Shown here: positions 1-11,163 of the stretch, piece by piece
Numbering within the stretch: the first letter of the stretch is position 1
How the letters are laid out: every line of letters starts with the position of its first letter
Assembly: GCA_947579665.1 (NCBI GenBank)
Contig: OX388350.1
Location: 29,111,393-29,175,392, forward strand
Source of the DNA: Sympetrum striolatum
Taxonomy: Eukaryota > Arthropoda > Insecta > Odonata > Libellulidae
DNA length: 64,000 nt
Direction: 5' to 3'
The notes under the pieces: generated by a model
What the model was told of the DNA's origin: nothing
Seen by the model: only the letters and a program-made list of their open reading frames with translations
The model's database searches: none
Program-made: the position numbers and the translations under genes

Positions 1-1740
1 CCACATATTATTGATGAACTGCCATCAGCAGGACCACCATATCCAAGGTGTCTAAAAGGTTTGCCCTTTGAGAAACATCTTAAGAGCAATTGATTCCCAA
101 GTCTAAAATTGAAAAGGGTTTCTCACAGGCATTACGCGAAGGCCTTTCCTTCTCATTCGTTATAGTTTGGTGTAGAATGACGCGTGGAATGCGATGGAAA
201 TTATTTTCTGTGAGAAACTTTTCGTGTTTCCTACGGATTCCATAGACCTCAATTCGAGGACTACTGCCTAAGGACAGGGCATATTACGCCGAAGAAAACT
301 AAGCTGCCGCACTATGCTTTGAGCGCTGTGTTGAGACCCTAAACACGGGTTGGAATTCTCAGTGATTTACGGGTGACTCAATCCTATGATAATGCCAGGA
401 ATCCATAATTTCGGGATTAGAATAACTCAGAACGTAGATCCTTTTTCGAGGAAGGAAAAACATTTCTCAAATAAAAGAACTGGCTTCATCCACTATATAA
501 CTATGCATACTTTATTGTAGTATTTCGCTTCTTATAGTATTATACATGTGAAGAATAAGTTTAAATTTCAGGGAATGTCAGCGATATAAAACATCGAAAA
601 CATTTTTATAATCTTCAAAGAAGGCTCAGAAGTCAGTCAGAAATTCAGCAATTAGATTGCATTAACTCAGAATTACTTTAAAGGATAGTTATATGAAACA
701 AGTTTTATAAAAAAGTTACTTTTATACATAAATTTAAAAGTTATCTTTTTGTTTTACAAAACCTGTTTTATTTAACAAGCCTTTCGATTATGTCGGAATT
801 CCATTATATTTCGGGCTCCTCCGTGAATTTTATCAGGATTATTTTATCATTGCCAGTAAGGACTTACGTATTTGATGAAACTAATGCTACAATATTAATG
901 AAAATATGCGGTAGTTTACGAAGAGAGGATTTTTAATGAAATTTCCAAAATAATACAGCATCGTTAATTCAAATCTCTTGGACTTTTCTAACTGCAATTA
1001 TATTAACGGACAAAATACCAATAATCTAGCTTCGGATTATTTTATATGAGATTCCTAAATCCAATTGAAATGATTACCAATGCATTCCGAGAAGGCTTAA
1101 AACATCTTCCAGTTGTGATCATTTAGTTGCGTCACAATTAAATCACTAATCGTCAGTATTTTATCATCTCTCAATCAGAATTGACTCAGTGGATTGAATA
1201 TTTCGGGAGTTCTTATCCTCGAATAAAGTATTATGGATCTTGGGATTTGTTTTATTGTATCAATAACTTTCAAGACTTAGGGACTCGAAGTAGAATATAA
1301 AAACGACACCGATATTCAATATTATAATTCCATTCTCTTATCATTCTTCTCTTAGAAGATCGTAGGTAAATTACGGGAAATTTACCAGATCGTCACAGGT
1401 ACGAAAACCGAGAATATTTTACTGCGCAGACAAAAACACTAAAGAAATTGAGTTTACCGATTCATATTTTGTGAATCCTATACGAAAATAAATACAAAGA
1501 GAAGGCAGTTGGTATTTCAGGGTTAATCAAATTGTGTAAATAACGAGTAGATAGTCTTCAAAGCACCTGATATTGAAGGGGGAATTGCTGAAATCGATTT
1601 TCTCGTACATGGGAGAGAGTATTGGGGAAATATTAGTGTGTGCAGCTAAGGGAAAATCTTGACCTCTCAATTCCAACTGTTGGAAGACTTGTACGTTGTT
1701 AGAAAGAGCTACAATATACGTGAATGAATAGAAAATCAGA
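1..1740. other. AT-rich non-coding stretch
   Basis: No open frame of note, no recognisable protein similarity and no repeat shared with the rest of the window. I see nothing specific here. Confidence 0.6.
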
Positions 1741-2115
1741 ATGATGGGAAATGGTAGTTGGAGCTGGGAGGATGCTAAGGCCAGTGAGAGAGATGAGCAA
1801 CTTTGACGGTAGACTGCGCCACCGTCGCAAGCTAAGAAAACCGGTTCTTGAATTTTTTCCGCCTTCCTCCACTCTCTCAAACTTCCTCCTTCTCACCTGC
1901 CTCCTCGAGGAATTCTGCGACCAATTGCTCCATCGGACGGAGGGCCGGAGAACCTTCTGGTCCGTAGCAACAGAAACTGTTGGAATAACGAGAGACATCT
2001 ACGGTGGCTTGGTGAAGTGAGATGATGGGGGAGATTTCAAAGACGGGGAGGGACATTTCAAACCAGGGATTTCTCCTTTTGCAAGGTTTTTCTGGTCTGT
2101 GAAAATTCAAGTATT
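1741..2115. other. GC-richer patch, no convincing gene
   Basis: A locally GC-rich segment in which open frames of 77-117 codons overlap on both strands. None shows a domain, signal peptide or family motif, and coding on both strands at once is what a stop-poor GC patch gives by chance. It resembles the other patches spaced through the window and could be regulatory DNA; that is inference only. Confidence 0.35.
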
Positions 2116-2784
2116 CTAGAACCAGCTTATTTCACGAGTATTTAGTCGAATGAAGCTCTAAGAGTGGAATTTTTACTGGATGATCCATCAGGAACTTAAA
2201 GCGCATTATAAAAATATTACTAAGACTCAAATCCAAATATCAGCCTAGTTCCGCTCTCCTGAGAAACGAAACAAGAATATTTCTTGATTTGATTGTAGTT
2301 ATTTATACTTTACACTAAAGGCGAACTTGCTCTGCTCCCTACGTCATTTTCAGCTATTTTGACACTTTTCTCTTGAGTCGTTCTAGGTTGAATCTTTTTC
2401 CGCCAGACTGCAAAATGCACATGATATAGTTTAAGAAAGCTCTAAAGTTTTTGATATTCAACAAGTTTTTTGTAATATACAGCTTATGCACATATATAAA
2501 TATGATGTACATTTCGCTTATAATTATATAAAAATATTGCAAAATAGTACTGATTATTTAAAAATTTAGAATGTCTTTATGTCCATGATTAAAAAAATAG
2601 TATCCTACTAAATCCTACACCAATTAATAATATAGCTTACCCAATAATTTTCAGAGATTCTTCTAGGAAAGTTGAGTGATTTATTTCTCCTAATAAATTG
2701 CGAATAGAAATATATTCTGCCTACAGGGTGGTACAAACTTGGATGGGTCATTAAACGTATATATAACACGATCGAGAAAAGATT
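2116..2784. other. AT-rich non-coding stretch
   Basis: Short frames only (62 and about 80 codons on the minus strand) with low-complexity composition. Nothing recognisable. Confidence 0.55.
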
Positions 2785-3062
2785 TTTTCTTTCCGCCGTA
2801 CTCTCACAAACGTGGGTTTTTTCTTTGTCAATCTTAAGTAGCAAATTTTTTTCCACACTCCACTCTGTCTTTTTGTTTTAATTTAATTTATATCTGTACA
2901 GTCCTGGCCAAAATTAACGCAGCACCGGCCGTAAGGATCGCTAGGGAGGTGCTGCGTTAATTTTGGCCAGGAGTGTACATATTCTAACGACATACGAGGT
3001 TAGGTGGAAGAGAGGCCCACTTGGGCCTAACCTCGCAGATAAACGGTCAATCTAACTAACTC
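2785..3062 (-). repeat. Dispersed repeat family A, copy 1
   Basis: The reverse complement matches the copies at 18191 and 31633. It has the terminal run GAGTTAGTTAG, then GGTTAGGCCCAAGTGGGCCT, CTCTTCCACCTAACCTCG, an AT-rich spacer, a GTGTGG block and an A-rich segment with CCCACGT. The lower edge is set by where similarity fades and is approximate. A 77-bp Tc1-like palindromic element interrupts it. The repeat class is unknown: no terminal inverted repeat or coding potential is visible, and the A-rich downstream side would suit a retroposed sequence. Confidence 0.8.
2899..2975. mobile_element. 77-bp palindromic Tc1/mariner-like MITE, copy 1
   Basis: Flanked by TA on both sides (2897-2898 and 2976-2977), the target site of the Tc1/mariner superfamily. 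The arms are 28 bp (2899-2926 and 2948-2975), begin CAGTCCTGGCCAAAATTAAC and are complementary except for one position near the tip; the loop is 21 bp. The tip resembles the Tc1 terminus of nematodes (CAGTGCTGGCC, from memory). It is far too short to encode transposase, so it must be moved in trans. The repeat copy at 31633 shows the same site without the insert, which confirms the boundaries. A second copy lies at 61899. Confidence 0.92.
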
Positions 3063-4735
3063 AATAATATATATGTCAGCCGTATATACTCGAGTATAAA
3101 CTGACTCGAATATAAGCCGTGGAACCTAATTTAATCACATAATACTGAAAAACTAATTGACTTCAGTATTGGCCTAGGGTTGGAAATGCAGCAGCTACTG
3201 GTAAATTTCAAAATAAAAATAGACTCCAATAAAATTACAGTAAATTTGCCATCAGTTCGTTAAATTGCTTTTGAATATTTATTCAATAATGCAATTTGTG
3301 TGTCGATTTCACTCATTCGAATACAAGCAGAGGGAAGCTTTTTTACCTTAAAAATGTGCTGGAAACTTCGGATTATACATGATGATGTACGATAGTTATC
3401 TACAGCAACAAACAAGAATGAAAGTAGAGCGGAGTTAACTTAGGTTAATTTTTCTAGCTATTTTTTCCAGTTAATATGTCATTGGATTAAATCTTCCATT
3501 CAGTCATAAAAACATACTTACTTATATAATAACTTAATTTAAACGGACAGTTGACTATGTATAAATATGGTTATCCTTAATTTTAAGTTTGGTGTTTGAT
3601 CGATGTAATGAAAATGAGAGTAAAATAAAAAAACCTAATCGTTGAAATTTACGCGTAGTCCTCTGCTTCAATATTTTTTCAAGTTATTATAAGAACCAGA
3701 CTTTTACAATTCTGCGCCTTATTTAGGAAAAATCTCAAGTATGAAGAAATTAACTTTTACGCACCTTCCGCCATCTCTTGGTCGGAGGATCCAACCACAC
3801 GCTCAAAATACAGATTTCAGTGATATCCTTCGATCATAGAGACACCTGGCGCTGGTCCATGTTACTATGCTGCAGATTCATTACGCGGTTCTCTATAGGA
3901 AATAAAAATGGGAAATAAATGTTGTAAGTGTAATTGGGAGTACTTCACGACGAAGTACGCGTGTTTGATGAAATCTTTGACTTTTCAGTTTCATTTTGAG
4001 AGATATTTCGGATTCCTGTTGGAAAGACTTCAAGTTTAATTTCGCCTGGAGGTCATTATTAATTGAATTTTAGTATGAATTAAACTAAGTAATCACTATA
4101 TATTCAATAGTTGTTGTTAATAGCAGCCAATACCAGAACTTTAGGTATTCATCATATTTTATTATGAAAATCGAATTTAATGAAATCATTAGGCCTTTTG
4201 TCCTGTGCAAATTAAGCCTACGAAAGAAATTAGTATTCCTGCTCTATTTTGAAATGAATACGGTTCACCCAATTTTAACTGGTTTAAATATTTAAATTTC
4301 GTCAGAAATACGCGTAGACGTTTAGTGGAAACTTCTTATTTGTTAATATTTCTTATATCAGGGTCTACCTCATGGATTAAGTGAGAAAATATATAATTAA
4401 GTTACATATGAAGAGGTCACGACAGAATTATCATATTTTGCAAGGAGGGATACAAGAGGAGCTTCGTAGTTTTGCATTACTGCTGAGCAATGAACATAAG
4501 CTGAAGGAAGCAAAAACATTGAATGAAATTATGAGTAGCGAAGTAAAATATTCTGACCTTTTACGTAGGAGTGGAATGTATCCAATGAGTAAATAAGAAA
4601 TATGTAGAAAGTAAAGCAGTTCAATTATAGATATAATAATGAATGACAAGTTGGCCAAATTTTGATCTCTTCTTAAGGTCAGTGGTCATTACTGAACTTA
4701 AACAAAAATCCGTGATTTTCATACTTAATCAAAAG
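3063..4735. other. AT-rich non-coding stretch
   Basis: Contains a short perfect palindrome TATACTCGAGTATA at 3085-3098 and one 71-codon open frame at 4381 with no recognisable similarity. Otherwise nothing specific. Confidence 0.55.
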
Positions 4736-4784
4736 CACGCACACTCACACACACACACAAACACACGAACACATACACACACAA
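4736..4784. repeat. CA-rich microsatellite
   Basis: An imperfect (CA)n run interrupted by single substitutions. A 73-codon open frame runs through it and is an artefact of the repeat. Confidence 0.9.
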
Positions 4785-5559
4785 GAAGATTTCGTAGTAC
4801 AGTTCTCTCTAATGCATTAGCTGAGCCGTGTAATTACTTGCTTAAATACATACGTCTTAGTTGAAAGGTAAGAGGACCCAGAAAAATAATTCAGAGCATT
4901 GAGAAACCGTCTATTCTCCCAGCTTATGATAGACTTCAGTATCAGTGCCGTGCTTGGCTGTGTTTTACGTTAACCAAAGGTGCAACCAACTAAGATTTGG
5001 TTCTATCTCAACTCTCCGACATTGTATTTCCTGGCAGAACTCTTGAGCGAATTATTATTCATGGAGGCTTTGTGTAACCTACAGCTCAGTTTTCATTGTT
5101 TCTATCATACTCATGGGATTATATAGCTATAAAAGTAATAAACAGTGTAAATGAAGTAACAAAATTATTTTTGTATCATGTGGTAACTAAATTGATTACT
5201 TCCATGCAACTAAAATAACTAAGATATGACGAGAGATGCCAAGTTCTCCTCTGTAATAACAAAGGAATTATTAGCTATTGATTCATCCTGTGTTGTTGCC
5301 AATAAACTTCGAGAAGCTCCGCTATTAAAAGGCAAACGAATACTACATGACAGTTTTTTCAATAAAAACAAATATTTTGATGACAAAGTAAAAATTTCAT
5401 TAATGAAAATTTTAAATTTAACACTAAAATTTATTTTGTAAGCATTACTAAAGTTGGTTCAATTTTAAGGATGCTCAGCTGATTGTTCAATGAATAATAT
5501 CAAGAATCAATATGTTGGTCCTTAAAAAATACGCATCATGTTAGAATTTTAGAGTAAAC
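4785..5559. other. AT-rich non-coding stretch
   Basis: One 71-codon frame at 5226 has no recognisable domain. Nothing else seen. Confidence 0.55.
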
Positions 5560-5769
5560 GATTCCTACTGTGGCGCTAATGGTAGAGCATCAAAACTCAT
5601 CAATCTGTCCACTTCACCTTAAGCAACTTCCTTCGCAACCACATTTCGAATGTTTCCAAGTACTTTTCATCTCTCTTTTTGATTGTCAATGCTCCGCTGA
5701 TCTAAGTCACCACACTCCATACAAAGCATTTGGCAAATCTCTTTCTCTGATCTATTGGAATTTTACATG
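5560..5769 (-). pseudogene. LINE reverse-transcriptase C-terminal fragment, downstream half
   Basis: Read on the minus strand, starting at the insertion boundary near 5769, it encodes a peptide with RKRFAKCFVWSV followed, after an in-frame stop, by KKRDEKYLETFEMW and then KVKWTD. This is the signature seen after the reverse-transcriptase core of many insect non-LTR retrotransposons (usual form: K-C-F-V-W-S-V, L-Y-G, E-T-W-T, then F-E-M-W-C-W-R). The stops show it is dead. Its upstream half resumes at 6161, beyond the inserted foldback element. The plus-strand open frame over this region is its shadow. Confidence 0.8.
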
Positions 5770-5778
5770 CTTTTAGAA

Positions 5779-6151
5779 CGTGGCCGGTGAATTGGTCCGG
5801 GGGAAATTCGTACGCGGGGAATTCGCCCGGGGGAATTGATCTCCCGACAGATTGGTTCGCGGGGAATTGATCCCGCGCTGATGTTATTCAGTCTTATGTT
5901 AATAACTACTGTTATTCAGTCTTATGTTAATCTACACGCCCTGATTATTGGTTAATGTTATAAATAAATTAACCGGGGGGGTTGGGTTGGGTTGGGTGGG
6001 GTTGGGTTGTGTTGGGTTGGTAGTACAACATCAGCGCGGGTGATCAATTCCCCGCGTACCAATCTGTCGGGAGATCAATTCCCCGCGGACGAATTCCCCG
6101 CGTACGAATTCCCCGTGTACGAATTCCACCCGGATCAATTCACCGGGTGCC
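5779..6151. mobile_element. 373-bp foldback element with long terminal inverted repeats and 9-bp TSD
   Basis: Bounded by the perfect 9-bp duplication CTTTTAGAA (5770-5778 and 6152-6160). The left arm is 5779-5885, the right arm 6027-6151, both GC-rich and complementary after the first few bases. The arms are built of roughly 16-bp modules around CGCGGGGAATTC or CGCGGGGAATTGATC; the right arm has about one module more. The unique core contains two copies of a 22-bp direct repeat (5882-5903, 5910-5931) and a TTGGG tract. A 9-bp duplication with long inverted repeats suits a Mutator-like (MULE) element, but no transposase is present, so the superfamily is inferred. It is inserted in a LINE pseudogene. 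Confidence 0.88.
5981..6020 (+). repeat. TTGGG-rich tract
   Basis: An imperfect run of GTTGG and GTTGGG units in the core of the foldback element. The G-runs on the plus strand could form a G-quadruplex. It is not the insect telomere repeat (TTAGG). Confidence 0.85.
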
Positions 6152-6160
6152 CTTTTAGAA

Positions 6161-6240
6161 GCCCTTTCACCTTCTCGAACGCTATTTTACCCATAGCTAT
6201 CCTCTTTCTATCTCTCTAATCCCTTATTTAGTGGCTAAAT
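6161..6240 (-). pseudogene. LINE reverse-transcriptase fragment, upstream half
   Basis: On the minus strand it encodes RIAMGKIAFEKVKGL, the segment that precedes the KCFVWSV region in the same LINE families (usual form E-I-K-x-R-I-A-M-A-K-x-A-F). If one copy of the 9-bp duplication and the foldback element are disregarded, this frame continues without a shift into the fragment ending at 5769, showing that the two were one reading frame before the insertion. Beyond about 6240 I cannot follow the similarity. Confidence 0.7.
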
Positions 6241-8512
6241 TTTGACTGGTGTCTTATAAGACTTTGGGATACTCTGATTTCGAGAATGCATCCTTTTATT
6301 GGATGACGTTCACAGTGTGAACTTCACACACATTTCTTCCTCTATTCTCTTTACACAATGCAAGCATTCCGTATCGGCATCAGAAAAACCACCTGTTTCT
6401 ATTCTTATCCAAGCCAATATGTGGATTATAATGGGATCTCCTTCTTTATCCCTTATTACCTTTTTTGGGAGCTGTAATTGCCACTCTTGGATAAGGGATT
6501 TGCGCTTGGAGCTACCTCACTTCCTGGACGTATGAGGAAGCCTTTGGTTTACCAGCTATTGCCTGAGATATCGTTTAGAATGATTTTTAGTATCTAAATA
6601 TTGAATTCACTGCAATATGCTTTCATTTCCGTTTTGCGTGCTCCGATATATTTACTGTAAAACTTATTGAGATCATTTGCAGTATTATAAACAAAATATT
6701 CATCATATTATGCAAGTAATCTGTTAATCATCATAATAGAGGGGGATCTTGTCCTAGCGTTCATCGAAGAGGTAACTCATGAAATACAAAATCAATGAAA
6801 ATAAAGGCTTGAACTACAAAGATTCGGACCCATTTATTCCTTTTCACCGTACATTATAGCTGACAATCTTAGGTGCTATGAAGAGACTCTTCTGCCATGT
6901 AAATATGATACAACGGGGGTTTTTATAAGGGTTCCCTCCTGTCTTTTGGCGAATAACAGGCTTAAAATATTTTTTTTATGTTCCCCTTAAACGTTACTAA
7001 CTGGCCAGAAAGCCAAATTGCAACGTAAACTTAAATATTTATTGTTTATCAATCATTAAAAATAATAAATAATTAATAAAAAATAAATATTTTATATCCG
7101 TTTCTCGCATGTTTTTTCACGTGGGTTTACATGAGATCAAAGGATGTGCTGTATGTTATAACAATATTCCTGTTATTTCTCTCAAGCAGAAATTAAATTA
7201 GGCAAGGAATAAGTGTTAAAGTTTTGATCAAAATCTAATATGAATGGAAGATACGTCATGTTCGCTAAGTTAAAGTAAATTCTATGGACAATTATCTAGT
7301 TATCGACCTAATAATCATTAAATGACATTGGAGTAATTAATAGATTCTTGGAAACTAACGCAAGATTCTATTTATTTTGAATTATAAAGTTATGCTGTGT
7401 ATTCGAGAAAGGTTAGAGAGATCTGTTGATTTGACAAAATATAGTACATGCCTAAAAGGAAAATTTTATATTATCTTCATCTCAAGTAACTTCAGCTTCG
7501 TAGCTCTAAGTGGATGGTAACGAAGCAGTTTATAGTGATCCAGTCACGGCGGGGGTATAATAGTCACTCCCGATTCATCGAAATGGGATGCCTCGGAGGA
7601 ATATTTAATTCAAAGGAACTGCTTTTATTTCGGAGATAAGACGATCTAGCAAAACTTGGTGCTTTATAAGCATGCTGCTGTGGAGGAGAGGTCGAAAATA
7701 ATGGTGGGCTGAAAATATATGCTTGTGAACATATGTGCATCCGAGTATGTATGTGATTATATGTAGTTTTTTAATTCTGCTTTCAGTTAAATTTATAATA
7801 ACTTCAAAAATTATTGGATCATTTACGTTATTTTAGCATCAAAAGCAAAATATTTCGTCGCAAAGAAATAAAAAAATAGTAATGGCTTCTCATGAATTTA
7901 AAACAACAATAAAGACGTTTTAGCTGAAATAAAAATTGTAGTTTTCCCTTGTAGAAATATTTGTCATTATGTTAATGATATTTTATCAGATTATAATCAT
8001 AATAATTTATTTAATACATACAGTATAAATTCCCACATAGATGTGCTGTATTAGATAAAAAATAAATTAATAGTAAGCACAATAAACAGTGAGTGAATAT
8101 GAAAAAAGATGAGAAGTACAAAATGATAAAGAAGATGAAATGAAGGAGAAGTAGGAAACGGGTGAAATAACAAAATAGAGGGAGGAGAAAATAAAGTGTA
8201 ATTAGGGTAATGATTTGATGAGATTCCTGCGGATCTGCGATATTGAATCGCAGAAAAAGTCAGCGTTCGTTCTGGAAACAAACAAGTTTGCTTCCCCAAC
8301 GATTTGTGGGATCGGGGAAACCTTATTTGGCATCATTATAGCAGATTTTCTGCGCTGAATTTGGAGGCTCTGTTATTGGCTCTCTATTGGTGGAAATGTC
8401 TCTCTTAAGGAAAAGTCAATCTTTTTTAGCATCACTAATTCAAAAGATAGTCAATTCGGTGATCAATTATCATTGCATAGATTAATTATCATTTGGCAAA
8501 TGCTCACGAATG
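6241..8512. other. AT-rich non-coding stretch
   Basis: May include further decayed LINE sequence close to 6241-6540, but I cannot align it. The 78- and 82-codon frames at 6299 (+) and 8051 (-) have no recognisable features. Confidence 0.5.
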
Positions 8513-8528
8513 GTTAGGTTAGGTTAGG
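8513..8528 (+). repeat. Short TTAGG run
   Basis: Three consecutive TTAGG units. This is the ancestral arthropod telomere repeat, but three units inside AT-rich DNA are as likely chance or a decayed repeat as a telomere relic. Confidence 0.7.
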
Positions 8529-10395
8529 AGCGTAGAAAAGATAAAGGTTTGTTCTGTCGATTTCCAATCACTGGTCCTTCGATAACCCCGAATCAAACGT
8601 CACCTTTCGCGAATTCACTTGACATATGCTATTTTTCCGTACGAAATATTTGCACTGTGGTGTCTAGACCGGTCGCTTGTTTATCTTATCGGCGATTACC
8701 GGGGGATCAGTGGTCATGCAATCTTTCGTTATGACCTGCATGCACGAAGAGCAGTGGGATTATTTTCAATTAGATTTGGGATAAATGCGTTCAGTGGGAG
8801 CATATTGCAATGTAATGATTCCATAAACCTATAAGGAAAGTTGTATCCGTTCGGAGAGAATCCCTTATTTTATTAAACGCTTATTTTTATTTTAAGCTAA
8901 ATTTATGCCCGGAGAAATATCATAGGGAAAGCTATTATGTTTTTTGCTGTACATTTCAGTGTGTTTTAAATAGTGTGGAAGTTCGATATTTGTTTTGAAA
9001 TAAATTATTTCAATGGAATCCAATTCGCCGCCAAACATAATCTATGTACTGAACCTTTTAAATTAAATTGAAGTAGAAAAATAACACATTTTGTTTCGCA
9101 CGAAGGTTTTCCTTTGTTACCGAAAATTCACTTGAACGCAGGGAAAGAAGACAATGTTGGCGAACCATCTTCTATTGTGAAAGTATCCAGAATCAAAACC
9201 ATGGTATCATGGTAGGATATGATGGATATTGAGTTAAAATGTTATTCCGCAGAGTAACACTTTAAAAAATTGTCATTGACAATACTTATAAATGTCATAA
9301 AAATACAGCATATTACACTTTCTGCTGCTCGCTTCTATTTTATTGCCATTTTCGATTATAAAATCGATTTTAGGATTCATGAAGTTTTCGGAATATGAAT
9401 TATCTGTTGAAATAAACGGTGAACTTTTTTAAATATATCTAAGCTGAAGACAATGCCTAAACCAATACCGTTGCATTAATATTGCCCCTTCATGTATGTT
9501 CAATCGCATTTTGCAGATAGTCCTAAGCTTAGAAAAATGTTATCAAAGCCTGAGAGATACATGAAAATGATAGCCAGCAATATCAAATGTTCCTTAGATG
9601 ATTCACAGTGTAATTGATTTATGTTCCTTTTTACAGCATTAACATTTTTATAATTGTTCATTTCCTTTTATTTAAGAATGAAATCTTTCTTGTAATTCCT
9701 CTTTCAATTCCATCAGATTTGCTGTAACCCTGAGAAGCAATTCAAGTAAAGTTTTTAAAACAAGTAAAAAAAGTACATGAGGAATTTGTACATGATTTCC
9801 CAAGTATTTGAATCAATTACGAACGGCAGAGATTACATACAAAAGATGTCGTGAATCGTAAGATTCAACAGTAAGACTCAAACAATACAAAGTAAACTTT
9901 AATAGAAGGAAAGTCTGAATGTTAAACTGATATGTCGGAAATTCGTCTGTTGAATTTTGATTATTCTATTCATTTATTCATTTTATTTTCACTCAGAATC
10001 CATCTCTTGGGTAGTCATAGATTACATTTAGTAATAACTGTGCGTGTGATTAATGCTAAATTCGTTAACATGAAATGAGTTAGCTAATTAAACTCGTCTG
10101 ACGCGTGACTAGCGGTACTCCATAATTGCCTTTATAATTACAATGTACGCAAAATTATGTTGCTTTTCACCAAACTGCGTGTGTACAAAAAATAAGGAGA
10201 TGTATCACTGATGCAAATTCCTATCATCCAGCAATAATGGAAAACCTTTGATGTATAAAAATAATGAGGAATAAAATTCTGTGTTTTCAGCATTTTTAAA
10301 CGGCAAATATCAACCCTATTGTGATAGGTTTGATCCAAAGTTCTCATCGAAATTCTTTCCATAAAAGGTCTCCCGTTGGTATCTCTTGCGATCTT
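8529..10395. other. AT-rich non-coding stretch
   Basis: Two overlapping plus-strand frames near 8549-8834 (61 and 71 codons) lack any recognisable motif. Nothing else noted. Confidence 0.55.
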
Positions 10396-10399
10396 TTAA

Positions 10400-11159
10400 C
10401 CCTCATATGGATTTACAAATTTAGTTACGTCGTTGGATTTACGGCGCCGCAGAGGCGCAGCGGTATTTTTTGTCATTATATTCCAAATTTGGCTCTTTTT
10501 AGCAATTTTTATTTATTGATAATGCTACTAACTTCTATATTCTTTATTTTTAACTGTGTTTTGTTCGATTGAACCCATTATTACAGAAGTTATGAATAAA
10601 AACCTTTAACACTGCATTATTTTCCGTTTACTGTCAAATAATGACAGAGGCCATAGAAATAACACCATTAGGCTAGCCACGAATTTCTAAAATCTATTAT
10701 TGTATTTAGATGAAGTTTTGTAAAAGAACATTGTAAAAAAGAAAAATTTATGATACTTGGATAATAGATGAAAGAAATTTGGCATAGCAAACTTGGCCTT
10801 ATGTTAAACAATAATAAATGATTTAGAAAGCTTCATCATTTAAATATTATGATTATAAATATAATATACCATTTCATGCGTAAAATAAGAACCATTAAAT
10901 GAGTATTGACAGGCCAAAATAGCGACGAGAAAACTCGCGTAGCCGCAGCGGCGCCGTAAATCCAACGACGTAACTTTTTCCATTAGTGGCCAATAAAATG
11001 AAAACTATACGAACTATGCGGGCAACATTATACTTATCGACTAAGAATGCAGAAAAAATAGACTACTAAAAGTTTCAGCAAAATCCATGGGATTGGGCAG
11101 TATTTAAAGCATATTAAAAACCACGAGCGCCGCAAAGGCGCAGTGAATCCATATGAGGG
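10400..11159. mobile_element. 760-bp piggyBac-like non-autonomous element
   Basis: Flanked by TTAA (10396-10399 and 11160-11163), the invariant piggyBac target. The termini are inverted repeats CCCTCATATGGATT and AATCCATATGAGGG, starting with the CCC typical of piggyBac ends. A second, subterminal inverted pair about 28 bp long begins AGTTACGTCGTTGGATTTAC (about 10423-10450) and returns as GTAAATCCAACGACGTAACT (about 10948-10976); both are followed inward by GCGCC-rich sequence. The interior is AT-rich and has no transposase-like frame. The overlapping 83-codon frame at 10321 crosses the boundary and is spurious. Confidence 0.92.
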
Positions 11160-11163
11160 TTAA

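Noticed and set aside
6671..6692. TGAGATCATTT resembles the start of the bantam microRNA.
   Set aside because: The match stops after 11 bases and I saw no hairpin partner.
8513..8528. TTAGG run as an interstitial telomere.
   Set aside because: Only three units with no degenerate array beside them.
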